Shown here one piece after another: positions 44,315 to 54,227 of a stretch of 64,000 nucleotides of DNA (position 1 is the stretch's first letter; every line of letters begins with the position of its first letter). The stretch is from Cystobasidium ongulense. Taxonomy: Eukaryota > Basidiomycota > Cystobasidiomycetes > Cystobasidiales > Cystobasidiaceae. Position numbers and translations under genes: made by a program. The DNA is taken from contig BQUP01000005.1 in assembly GCA_022835595.1 (NCBI GenBank), positions 682,001 to 746,000 of the forward strand. Reading direction: 5' to 3'. The notes beneath the pieces are model-generated. The model searched no databases. It worked only from the letters and a program-made list of their open reading frames with translations, and had not been told where the DNA came from.

Positions 44315-46636
44315 ATGAGTATAGCTCTGCCCTTCAATCGGTTCAGCGTCACTGCAGGCAATCAAGCAAGTAGGGTTGCACGCTCCTCGTCATGGCTCCA
44401 CAGACATCGTGATGTCCGCCGAGATGTAGAAGCTCTCTTCCAGGCTCTCGAAAGTCCTCGATCTCCAGAAGCAGCCGTGGCTATCGATTCACATCCTGTA
44501 GCTAGCACATCGCAACTCCCACCGTACACAGCTTCCGAGTATCCGGGAGAAACCAAAAGATCTGGCTCCCTGTGGAAAGGCAAAGGACGAGCTCTGCCCT
44601 CGCCGTTGGACGCCACAGCCCAGCGGAAACCAAAAAGTGACTATGTGGAAGAAGGTCAGATCAAACGGCCAGTTAGTACCTTCTTCAGCAACAATGCTAC
44701 AGAACATGAAGACAACGATACTGCCGTGCCCATAGCATCAACCTCCACTTCTACCTTGACTTCCACTTCCACCATTGCCCAACCATTTCTATCGACCGAC
44801 GGACCTCCTCGAACCCCTGCAGAAGCAGTACATCTTGTCAATATCGTTGCAGAAGGTCATCAGCCCTTGTTTCATCTCAACGAACTCTTGTCGTCGTTTG
44901 AATCATGTTCTCATCAGATCCAGATCGCTGCTTTATCGGCATGTCTGAATTTCCCAGTCATATCCCCTTATTTAGAATGGAAGAAGGATAACATTCAAAA
45001 AGCTAGAGAAGACGCTTATTCTAGAGGAGCACAATATACTCGCGTTGTTCTGGACGATGTCACATTCTACAATATCTGGAATCGACTATGGACTCTGTCA
45101 GGGGAGAATCTACATCTATCACCCCAGATTGCAAGTCGTACACTGGAGCATATCCTCTCATTTCCTGCGCCGACAGCAGCCAAGAAGCTGTTGCCCACTT
45201 CTGAAGAAGCACTTCGTGGAAAAGCCCTCCGAACACTATTGTTCTTGGCTGGTCTCGAAGATAATCCAACTTTAGCAGTCAATGTGCTCGGTCACTTGCT
45301 GCGCCCATATCTTTGTCGTGCCGAACAGCCCCCTACAGTCCGTAGCTCTCGCCGCAAGCCTGTAGATGCATCAGATATGACCAACGCAACATTCGAAGTT
45401 AACGATATCGTCCTAATCCTACAAGATTTACTGCGATCCGGCATTCTATCATCTACACTTGTCAATCGATTCGGCCTATCTGAAGCCATCTTAAAAGCAC
45501 CTAGCATGGAGGACGCTGATTTCAAGCATCTTCTTAAACAGACCCTGCTACGGATAATCTTACAATATTACGTCGACCATAGCGAACAACGCTATTTATC
45601 CCGTATCTCCAGCCTGATTGCGCCGCTGGCGCCTCCCGGGACGAGGGAGAATAGTTTGGAAGAGCGAGATCTTGTTTTACTTTTAGACGCCACGAAGAGC
45701 TCCGTGGAGCATCTTCGTATCGACCCGCAGAAGGCTGGTGACGTAGCAGGAGATCTTCGACGGTTGCTAGTCCATCTGGAGAGATTGTCTTTAAGTGAGA
45801 AGGATGAAGCGCATCTTTCTGATGCGCAACACCTCATCAAAGGCTTCTTGAACCTCATCTTGACCGCGGAAGTACAAGAACAAAAATCAGACAAGCTTGC
45901 GACGGAAATCGCCTACCTGTGGCAGAGCATCGTAAATGCAAAGATACCTCTATTGTCCAACTCTCTTCTAGTCAAATCCTCTCAGCTAGTATATCTCTTA
46001 CAGTTCATAAACGCCACAGCCGATCCGGTTTTCCAAGATGTCTCGATACAAACGGCCAATTTGCTACGTAGTCAAATCGAAGAAGCAGTTCGATATCGCA
46101 AACCGTTGGAGAATGGATTTGTGAACGAGATTCTTGCTAGTATCCTAGCGTGCAGTGAGAAGAGCACCTCTCGCGCACAAGAGCTAAGTGTGACAATCTT
46201 CGGACTCTACCGTCTCTTCAAAACCTCAGCTAAAGTCCCGGGAGGATTTTCTTTGCAAAGCCAGAATTTGCGTTCCTTGGTGCGCTTAGCTCGCTCGCAT
46301 GGACCGCCAGCAACAGTACCAGCAGATGATGACGACGACGAGACGGAAATACTATCAGGTTCATCCTTTATCGATCATTTTATGCGCTTTCGTAGCGCGT
46401 GGAAGGTCGTGCCTCATTCGGATTATACAGCACTCGCGGGTGCTTTGCTCGATAATGGGGAATACGACGCTTCGAAACAGGTGTTACAGCAATTGTTCAA
46501 TGCAAAAGAGGTACCTTCGCTTGAAGATGTGGAAATTTGCTTGAAAGTCTTAGCAAGGGATCATCCTGATGAAGCGAATCAAATTGTTGACCAAGCGAGA
46601 GAAGAGGGCTTGGAAGTTATGCCGGAGCTTGCTTAG
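44315..46636 (+). CDS. intronless 773-residue helical protein, possibly mitochondrial
   Basis: No family is recognised with confidence. It is a single 2.3-kb exon, unusual beside its multi-exon neighbours. The first 35 residues are Arg/Ser-rich without acidic residues (RFSVTAGNQASRVARSSSW), as in a mitochondrial presequence. Residues 60-160 are disordered with a Ser/Thr run. From about residue 165 to the end the sequence is mostly predicted helical, with Leu-rich stretches (VLILQDLLRSGILSSTLVN) and a C-terminal pair of helices ending NQIVDQAREEGLEVMPELA that resembles a PPR or TPR unit. A mitochondrial helical-repeat RNA-binding or assembly factor is plausible, but inferred. Confidence 0.8.
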   Translation: MSIALPFNRFSVTAGNQASRVARSSSWLHRHRDVRRDVEALFQALESPRSPEAAVAIDSHPVASTSQLPPYTASEYPGETKRSGSLWKGKGRALPSPLDATAQRKPKSDYVEEGQIKRPVSTFFSNNATEHEDNDTAVPIASTSTSTLTSTSTIAQPFLSTDGPPRTPAEAVHLVNIVAEGHQPLFHLNELLSSFESCSHQIQIAALSACLNFPVISPYLEWKKDNIQKAREDAYSRGAQYTRVVLDDVTFYNIWNRLWTLSGENLHLSPQIASRTLEHILSFPAPTAAKKLLPTSEEALRGKALRTLLFLAGLEDNPTLAVNVLGHLLRPYLCRAEQPPTVRSSRRKPVDASDMTNATFEVNDIVLILQDLLRSGILSSTLVNRFGLSEAILKAPSMEDADFKHLLKQTLLRIILQYYVDHSEQRYLSRISSLIAPLAPPGTRENSLEERDLVLLLDATKSSVEHLRIDPQKAGDVAGDLRRLLVHLERLSLSEKDEAHLSDAQHLIKGFLNLILTAEVQEQKSDKLATEIAYLWQSIVNAKIPLLSNSLLVKSSQLVYLLQFINATADPVFQDVSIQTANLLRSQIEEAVRYRKPLENGFVNEILASILACSEKSTSRAQELSVTIFGLYRLFKTSAKVPGGFSLQSQNLRSLVRLARSHGPPATVPADDDDDETEILSGSSFIDHFMRFRSAWKVVPHSDYTALAGALLDNGEYDASKQVLQQLFNAKEVPSLEDVEICLKVLARDHPDEANQIVDQAREEGLEVMPELA

Positions 46637-46744
46637 TTACTGTGTTGAATTTGAATGCAAGTATGTATATATGAAACATTGTTAACGAGATGTCATTGTA
46701 ACGACTAAACTGCACAAGATGGGTCAAACCAGACCTCGACCGCC

Positions 46745-48291
46745 TCAATACCATATGCTCCTTGTCCTATGACACTCTACCATTTTCTTGCCCTCAGCCT
46801 CCCATTCTTTAGCTTTATTCCAGAGCCAAAAATCTAACAATACTGCATTAATACCTTTGCTTTCTGCTATTCTTCCTTCTTTCTGCAGCAGGCTAGAAAC
46901 TTCCTTACGTAACTCTTCAACTGCCACTATCGATAATGCGCGTAGGTTGATCTCAATTTCACTTCCTGATTCTATATACTCTTTGTTCGCGAGCTTTTCC
47001 CGCAATGAAGGGGTATAATCTATTAGATTGAGGAAATTGAGGATCTGCGGCACACGGCTAAAGGCAAGAGCGTGCAGAAGGAGGAATCAATATGTGGGCT
47101 ACAGTAGCTGATAGATGAAACGCGATGGGCACGTACTAATCTGCAAACATTGTAAGATTCGAAATTCCAGTAATTTGTGGAAATCCAAGATTAGAATCTT
47201 TTACAGATTCGAATGCCGCCCATAATTCGGCCACCAGGATTTGAGGACGCTTCCATAGGTATACTTGATATAGGAACATGATACATTAGTACTCATAGCA
47301 GTAGGGAACATTGAATGCTGACGTGAATTCACCTTTGCCGGCTTTTGGGTGTACAGCTTCATCCCTGAACATAGGAAATTCACTAACGACCTTCTGGACA
47401 AGCTCCAGCGCATCGACGTGGAGACTGCTATGTGACTCCGTTGCCCGAGTACTACACGCGGCGAGCAGATTGTAGAAGGAGCCTTGATATTCCTATAATC
47501 AGAAACAGTCAATAATGTCACCAATCTCGTACGGTTAGATTCGCGTGTCGAATCTTCTGTAACCTTAAGGATCGCTTTGAACCTAACGGGATATAAATCT
47601 AACGGGATAGGAACTGGTGAAACGCTTACATTCTTTAAGATGCCTCCAGCTTCGCGAAGTAGTTTGATCCGTGTGTCTATTAGAGGAATTCCTTCTTTCG
47701 AGCGATCTGAAGGTTTGAATATGTTTCTCAATTGGGCATCGCTAGCTTCGGTCCAGAACTTGGGTGATGTTACGTCGATACCATGTTCGAGTGCTATATA
47801 TTGATGTCAGTAAAGCACCAGAGTAAGTGCAGCAGCAACGCATTGCGCCAATTCGACCTACCTCGATTAATTGCTGCTGGCAAGCTCCAATACCCTGTCC
47901 AATCTTTCATTTCCCCACGTTTTCCTTTCCCATCAACTCCATCTTTGTAGTTGACTGCATACCTCCCTTGCTCTATTGTATCGCCCAGATCAGACCAAAA
48001 GCTGAAGTTGAGCAGGGATACCATAAATATCCAATCTGCAATGTATTTTGGATCATGTTTCGAAGGTATAGGATGGAGAGGTTCTTCTGGCCAGAATGAC
48101 TCGGTGGGTATCATTGAAGTGTATGTGGTGGAAGAGGGCGTTGAATTGGAAGACGAGACTAATGTAGCTGCGAAAGTGGCAATGCCAGTCTGATTGAGGG
48201 TTACATCGGCAGAGAATGGCAGCACTGCATAGGCTGTTTCGAGGACTGGGTTGATTCGCTCAGATCTTCCAGGCAGCTCGTCAGTCATCAC
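46745..48291 (-). CDS. QNG1: queuosine 5'-phosphate N-glycosylase/hydrolase (DUF2419, Q salvage)
   Basis: Qng1 releases queuine from queuosine 5'-phosphate so it can be reused by tRNA-guanine transglycosylase. Five exons (48291-47862, 47793-47630, 47492-47333, 47263-47137, 47057-46745) encode 397 residues. DUF2419 signatures: HDPKYIADWIFMVSLLNFSF followed by W; GYWSLPAAINRGALEHGI; IPLIDTRIKLLREAGG; SEFPMFRDE; YLWKRPQILVAELWAAFE; NLTMFADYRVPQIL; and EIEINLRALSIVAVEELR. The order and length are typical. Its presence implies that this fungus imports or recycles queuine, although fungi cannot make it. The start has two consecutive ATGs (MMTDELPG). Confidence 0.92.
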
Positions 48292-48995
48292 GAGGGCAGA
48301 CCCAATGGCGAGAGTGTGTCAGTTACAGTCGGAGTGCAAGTCAGAATCAAGCAGGATATCCAGTCACGCTTTTCTCTTTCGATCAGCTTGTTTCGCTCGC
48401 TATGAAATCCACTGCCAGCTCCATCCACAAACTCATTCATATGATGCATTGTGTACATATGATTACATCCACGCCGTCAGAGCTGCTTCACCTCAATGCT
48501 ATGCACCGCATGATCATCGCTTTCCGCGAGCTGGTGGAATACCATTCTCTGCGGATACCCATCGAGAAGGGTTTCAATCAATCGCTATTCGACACGCTCT
48601 CGTGAACTCAGGACTGGCTCCAGGCGTCAAGCCAGTATTAGCTCCCTGATACTATGATTACTCAGCTCGAGAAAGTATGTGCTAACTCTCGAGCTATGCA
48701 ATGCCCTGCATCAGATGATTTGGTTCAACATGCACATCGCATCAAGGCCTAGACCGCGCAAAGCCTCTGCATAGCATGCACAAAAGGGCACAGCAAATAT
48801 TTGTATAGCATGTACGGGGGCACAGCAAATCTCTTCTGCACAGCTTGCGCAGTATGCTGACCTCTCGTTGTACAATGATCTGGCCTCTGGATGTCCCGCT
48901 CCTTGACTCTGCTCTGCATCCGAGGCCTGAATCTCTCATTACATATCTCTTCAGCTGATTTCTTCTCTCGAGGTGGAACAAGAACGTCAAACACA
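48292..48995. other. divergent intergenic region with short direct repeats
   Basis: This 704-bp stretch separates QNG1 (-) from the small Cys-tailed protein gene (+). It contains the direct repeat at 48771-48830. No other gene is seen. Confidence 0.4.
48771..48830. repeat. direct repeat of about 27 nt (ATAGCATG...GGGCACAGCAAAT)
   Basis: Copy 1 lies at 48771-48798 and copy 2 at 48805-48830; they share ATAGCATG, a short variable spacer and GGCACAGCAAAT. A partial third copy (CTGCATAGCATGTAC then GCACAGCA) is at about 49773-49807, downstream of the small gene in between. Confidence 0.6.
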
Positions 48996-49388
48996 ATGAG
49001 CGGCACACGTCGCGATCCTCGATTGCCTAGAACTAGCCTTGGTGGTACATCTGGTACAACACCTGCAAAACGCGGATCAGTAAATGTAAGTGGTCAGTCT
49101 GCAGTAGCCAAAAGGGAAGGTATACGCTCCTACTGACACCCTCTGAAGTTACAGCCCACCGCGCAGGAACAGCCCCAATATCTCCGGCAAGCACTGAACG
49201 CTACTACTGATCCTCGGACCCAGCCCCCGCATATCAATTCAGGACTCTTACGCATGTCTACAACAATGTTATCAAACGCCAGCTCAACTATCAGCGAAGA
49301 GGTAAAAGCATGTTGCGCGGTTCTGAACAGTGTGTTGGGATGTAGATGCTGCTGCTACAAATGTGACCGCCGCCCACGAGCTTCCTAA
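48996..49388 (+). CDS. small protein with Cys-rich C-terminal tail, unknown
   Basis: I do not recognise a family. Two exons (48996-49085, 49155-49388) encode 107 residues. The first 80 residues are disordered and rich in Thr, Pro, Ser and Arg (SGTRRDPRLPRTSLGG). The C-terminus is strikingly different: EEVKACCAVLNSVLGCRCCC then YKCDRRPRAS, with seven cysteines in a short amphipathic stretch. This could be a palmitoylated membrane tail or a metal-binding element. A possible GTAAAA donor just before the Cys-rich part could splice it out, but it is weak and no good downstream exon is visible. Confidence 0.5.
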
Positions 49389-50109
49389 GTTATGAATCCG
49401 AAATGCTTAACCTTCTTCCCAAATCGGTACCTTCTAAATGATGCTTCCATTGTCCTACTACACATTACGTTTTCTACTTGACAGCCGTCTGTCACTTTTT
49501 ATAAATGCTACTTTGTTTTTGATTGAAATCCCTACCATTCATGCTGGATTCATTTCCTGAGATTGCGCATTGCCGTTCCTAATCATCTGACTCTAGGTAC
49601 GCAAGCCATGTTATTGAAGAGGACTGGAACTGCAGATACGAGTGCGTCGAAATGAATCGATACATCGCTCGAATACAACATGCACGTTTTGTCGTACAAG
49701 AGCCCTATGTACAGCACAAAACCGGATGTCTTTCACGAGAGGCGGTAGCAGAAGCGCAGACCGAAGCACGATCTGCATAGCATGTACATATCTACGACAA
49801 GCACAGCAGGTTCGTTGTGCGGCGGTGTCTGCACAACAAGAAAGCCTTTCGAGCTGTAGCGCTGTTGCTCTTGACTCCCTACCATCCACTGCTTCATACA
49901 CAGATCATACGCAGACACGCTTCCAACGGTCGCATATAACAGCACAAACTGAAATCGTGAGTCACATAGTCAACTCTCCTCTTCCAGAACATCGACAGTT
50001 CACGCAGACACTGGGCGGTGCAGGGTCTATTCTGCTAACCTGTGCGTCAGTCGCAGGGTAGTATAAAGTCCAACACCGAAGGCTCGCTGAGTTCACCAGT
50101 ATTCCCTAG
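49389..50109. other. intergenic region without a supported gene
   Basis: A plus-strand open frame at 49642-50061 has 139 codons but shows no domain or codon regularity and is not called. The partial third copy of the 48771 repeat is here (about 49773). The stretch carries the promoter of the next gene. Confidence 0.4.
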
Positions 50110-50946
50110 ATGTCGCGTTATATTACCAAGGTTCCCACTTTACCTCAAGATCTATATGAAGCTAACGTGATGGATACCGGTGGTCCCAGGTTTCAATCAT
50201 CCCAGAGTATGGGTTACTCCAGTTCAAGGTATAATGACCCAAGGAGTACATCCTTTTCGGCCGTGACAGACTCAGCCAGGCCGTATGCGGAAACTTCGCG
50301 TCATCGCAATGGTGGTGGTAGAGGAAGAAGACTCGACCGCGACTCATTTCGGAGAAAATCCAGCTTCGAAACAGAACGGGTATCTTCCACCCTTCAAGCA
50401 CAGCCAACATATCCTTTGAAGAGTTCTAGCAAGCCCCGATCCGTACAGCATCACGACCCCGGTCCAATGGAAGCTGTAGCTTCTGCTACGTTGGGTTATG
50501 TCGCCACGAGCCTTAGCAGCGGTGTTGTAAAACAGGTAGGCGAGTTCTGTGTAAGGAACGGATGGCAGTTGGTCAGGACGAACCGCCAAACTCAAATGGC
50601 CATCTATGTTTGGAAGGCTACCAAAATAATAGCAGAAGCGTGTGCTGGAATCAAGGTGGATGAGCTATGCAAAAGGGCAACAAAGAATCTCTACGACTGG
50701 TATATTCAGCGACGGACACCGCCAGTTTATCGACCTATAAGTGCGTACGAGCAACGCGCGGGAAATAGCGTTCAGTACAGTCGACTTGTGGAATATGGAG
50801 ATGAGTACCAGAACTCTAAGCCTGCCAGATCCAACCGTGGAAAATCTAGACGTGAGTATGAGGGCGAGAGTTCCAAAGAACGTGAGGCCTTGAGACCTGT
50901 GGTCGTCAAAACTGTGCTGCGCAGACGTGCGTACGAGGATCGCTAG
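50110..50946 (+). CDS. hypothetical protein, 278 residues
   Basis: No family is recognised. A single exon encodes 278 residues. Residues 1-115 are disordered, rich in Ser, Arg and Gly (GGGRGRRLDRDSFRRKSSF). Residues 118-205 look folded and helical (MEAVASATLGYVATSLSS, QLVRTNRQTQMAIYVWKATK, KRATKNLYDWYIQRR). The C-terminal 70 residues are again charged and disordered. Two possible weakly hydrophobic helices lie in the central part, but no clear membrane segment. The ATG directly follows CCCTAG, so an upstream exon ending at that AG cannot be excluded. Confidence 0.65.
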   Translation: MSRYITKVPTLPQDLYEANVMDTGGPRFQSSQSMGYSSSRYNDPRSTSFSAVTDSARPYAETSRHRNGGGRGRRLDRDSFRRKSSFETERVSSTLQAQPTYPLKSSSKPRSVQHHDPGPMEAVASATLGYVATSLSSGVVKQVGEFCVRNGWQLVRTNRQTQMAIYVWKATKIIAEACAGIKVDELCKRATKNLYDWYIQRRTPPVYRPISAYEQRAGNSVQYSRLVEYGDEYQNSKPARSNRGKSRREYEGESSKEREALRPVVVKTVLRRRAYEDR

Positions 50947-51402
50947 TAAAGCAGTCAGTGCTGCCTTCGTATGGACTTTGGACTTTCTTCCGTAGTGACT
51001 GTAACAATGCAATGAATGAGCCTTCCTTTATATTATATCGCACTCATTCGTTGATGAGTATTGCCGTCGGCTTCTCCTCATATTGTGCGCACACCTAGCC
51101 GTTGCTTCCAGACAGAGTATAGCTCATAAACAGCGCTTTTGTCATGTCATCTGAATCGACCGTCATTGAAGATGGTGAGAACGTCGTATGTGCATGGTCC
51201 CCTTCGCAACTAACGGTCGAAGGGCGGTTAGCTAGTGCCTGGCTCAGCCATCCACCATTCATAGTGGTTCAAGACTGGTGCTGCCGTTGAAACGAGGATG
51301 GCATATTCGATGTTTAGATCGGTGTTGGCTGTGACCATCTTTCCACATTGTTGGCGCATTGGCTAATCTAGATGCGACAACTACAAAGCATGCATGGAAT
51401 AT
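50947..51402. other. intergenic region between convergent genes
   Basis: This 456-bp stretch lies between the 3' ends of the hypothetical protein gene (+) and ATP4 (-). No gene or repeat is seen. Confidence 0.4.
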
Positions 51403-52430
51403 TTAGATCTTTCCAGCCTTGACAAGGCCTGTAGTGACGAGAAGAGAAGAAGATATGAATTTTAGCTTCCAGCTTTTTCCCACTCGACTCCGAATCAACC
51501 CAAACTCACCCTCAATATCAGCGATAGCCTGAGCCAAGACATCCTTCTGCATCTTAGGATCCTTTAGATCTGAAAGTACTTTTTCTTGAATAGATCTAAC
51601 TAGATCCGCTTGTTCAGCTTCACGTTGTTGAGCTTCGAATCTAACCCAGCTATCTAGAGTTGCTTTAACTTCTGCTGCGTAATTTGCTTTTTGTCTGTTG
51701 ACGAAGGTCTCGTGTTCTAGCTTGGCGGTATCCTATTGAGTCGAGATAGCGATAGTAACGGTTTGCAAGTCAGTATGAATGGTCTCTCACTGTGCATATG
51801 TCTTTCGCAACCCTGCAGGCCTAATCTTCCTTCGATCATCCTGCTGCGAATCCATCCCACGGGAGGGAGATGTACGACAAGCAACGCACCTTGGATACCT
51901 CGAACATGGCCTTGGTCATGTCAACGACATCCTTCATCTCTCCGACGCTCGTGATGCGTGACTGGACGGCATCGGTGTGTGCCTTTCGGGACTGGTTGAG
52001 GATGCCTTTGATGCGCTGGGAGAGGATACAGCGTTAGCGGGAGGTCAAGCCTTATAGGAATGAGGTATTGAGAGCGACCCACCTCAATCTGGCCCTCTGC
52101 CCACTCTGCGTATGGCCCTCTGACCGAGCTTGCGATGAATGCAGCGAGAATGGCAAATGAGCCCAGTACGACGACTTCCTCGTTGACTACGAATAGCTCT
52201 GTCGAGATGGCGGCAGCGGTGAGACCGGCGCCGAGGGTGATGTACGAGGTCTTCTGGATGGGCGAGCCGGGCAGACTGTTGATGATAGAGGCGGCCCTGT
52301 TCTTTGGCTCTTCGCGCGAAGGTGTCGAGCTGGCCAATCGAAGGCCAGAGGCGGCAGAGGGAGCGACGGCGCGACGGAGAGCGGCAGTCGTGGATGCACG
52401 AGCGGCGACGGTCTTGAGAGCGAACGACAT
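51403..52430 (-). CDS. ATP4: mitochondrial ATP synthase subunit b (subunit 4)
   Basis: Subunit b is part of the peripheral stalk of the F1Fo ATP synthase in the inner membrane. Four exons (52430-52083, 52015-51890, 51732-51510, 51428-51403) encode 240 residues. The N-terminus is a typical presequence, rich in Arg, Ala and Ser (ALKTVAARASTTAALRRAV). Two hydrophobic segments follow (ITLGAGLTAAAISTELFVV and VVVLGSFAILAAFIAS), with the conserved Glu/Asn-rich turn between them. The remainder is a long charged helix (QSRKAHTDAVQSRITSV, EVKATLDSWVRFEAQQREAE), as expected for the stator stalk. The length fits fungal Atp4. It is divergent from the methyltransferase gene across about 450 bp. Confidence 0.9.
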
Positions 52431-52884
52431 GGCTGTGACTTGGCCGTGTGTGTTCTTTGGTGCGATGCGAGTTGGGCGTGGTGGAGAGAAGAGAGAAAGT
52501 CGAGAAAGTTGGCAGCGAGAAGCAGCAGCGTGTTGGCTCTGGATGGACTGCAGGCAGGCAGGAATAATATATTGCAGTTGCAGGCATTGGACAAGCAAGC
52601 AAGCGAGTCAGGGTGGTGACAGCGTACTGCACACATCGCTACACTTTGCACCACGCTCTCTGTCCAGCTCCCGTCCATCGTCCAGTTCGGCCATCCATGC
52701 CCATCATCGCTCGGCATCCATCACATGCAAGAGACAATTAATAATGATGATTAATAGCACCTCGATGCATTGTGCATGGCATAGCACTACCCGCTGAAGT
52801 TTGCGCTGACTCTGTCTTCTGTACCGACTTGCACACATCTGACTCTGAATATTCCAAGCTCTACAGACATACCACACCACGAAC
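52431..52884. promoter_or_regulatory. divergent promoter region (ATP4 / methyltransferase)
   Basis: This 454-bp region holds the promoters of ATP4 (-) and the methyltransferase gene (+). A short TTAATAATGATGATTAATA palindrome-like AT tract lies at about 52738-52757. Overlapping open frames here are antisense extensions of ATP4 and are not called. Confidence 0.45.
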
Positions 52885-53919
52885 ATGGACTACTCTGCAC
52901 CAGGCGTAGACAGAGTACTGGAAACGAACGAATCAGTGACTGGTCCCATAGCACTCGAGATGCTCCTGCGCTCTGCTCTCCCTCGCTTCCCGTCCTCTTC
53001 CACCCTCTCCATCCTCGACAATGCATCGGGCGCGGGGGTGGTTCCAAATCTCATCCTCCAGCTCCGAAAGAAACACCTAATCAAAGCAGACCACATCATC
53101 ATCACTGCTGCGGACAAAGATCCAATGTACATTAATCAGCTACAAGCTAGGAAGGCAAATGCTTTACAAGGATCAGATTGGGAACACATAGAAATCAAAC
53201 AATTTGATATGCAGGTAAGCTCAAAGTGAAGCTGAACCGATAGATATGTCACATCTCATCGTATTACAAGCTGACCTGACGAACATTAAATCCCCGTCTT
53301 CTCGTTGCATGTCCCGCAGGAACCCCCATTCGAGAATGACACTTTCGACATTGTATTCGCTAATATGGGCATCTTCTTCTGCCCAGATGATCAGAAAGCG
53401 TTGAAAGGTAAGCTCGCCCGCAAAGCTTTGTATAGTCGTATTCTGCCTGACTGACCGCGTTCTTTTCACCCGACTGCAGAAACACTACGGATCATCAAAC
53501 CAGGAGGTCAAGCTGGATTCACATCTTGGGTCAAAATAGCCTGGTGGCCTATGGCTGCAAAAGCTCTATCGTCGAAATATCCCTCAAGTCCCGCACTTCC
53601 CGATGCTAGTAAGCTATTCAGCAGGGGATACAATGATACAACCTCTTTCAAATCAAAATTAGTTGAAGCCGGTTACAAGGATATCCAAATTTCGAAATAC
53701 AAATTCAAAGTTGATATTGAAGCGGATAGATTCGCAGAAGCAACTAGTACATTGGTAAATATGATTATTGGAAAATATTGGACGGAAGAAGAGATTATTG
53801 AATATGGGGGTAAGAAAATCGAAACTGTAATTCTCGAGCATTTATTGCAGAATTATAAAGATGGGAAATGGGATGATGAAATGGAAGGTATAATTGCTTT
53901 TGGTAGGAAACAATTGTAA
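52885..53919 (+). CDS. class I SAM-dependent methyltransferase
   Basis: A small-molecule type methyltransferase of unknown substrate. Three exons (52885-53214, 53320-53407, 53480-53919) encode 285 residues. Motif I is LSILDNASGAGVVP, where Asp-Xaa-Ala-Ser-Gly-Xaa-Gly replaces the usual GxGxG. An acidic residue at the end of strand 2 is seen in ITAADKD. Motif IV-like DTFDIVFANMGIFFC and post-motif LRIIKPGGQAGFTSW follow, matching the fungal UbiE/COQ5-like group. The C-terminal part has a helical cap (ATSTLVNMIIGKYWTEEEI). No signal peptide is present, so it is probably cytosolic. Confidence 0.87.
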
Positions 53920-54227
53920 TTGTCATCAGACTTTTGGCTGGTTTGTCGTTCTCAGTCCGCAAGTATGCAAATCAGTCTTGGGTCTTCCGGTTCGCGCAGT
54001 TCGTTGCTCAGAAGGGCTTTGTCGCATTGCCCTCATTGCCCTGGCGCATGCTGTACACTAGCCTACTCGCGAAAAGGAACGTATGTATGGTATTGCAAGA
54101 CGTTGGGTATATGAACCATCTAAATGAGGGCATCTAACACAATTCTAAGATATGCAGCTACCAGCGTGCTCTACCGATCTACGATTATCCCCCATGCTGT
54201 CTATATATCGATGCTCTAAGCTCAATC

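Noticed and set aside
49642-50061. Plus-strand frame of 139 codons
   Set aside because: No domain, no splice support and mixed composition; an overlapping minus-strand frame of similar quality exists.
52135-52797. Plus-strand frame of 220 codons antisense to ATP4
   Set aside because: ATP4 on the other strand has clear homology, a presequence and consistent exons; the antisense frame has no features.
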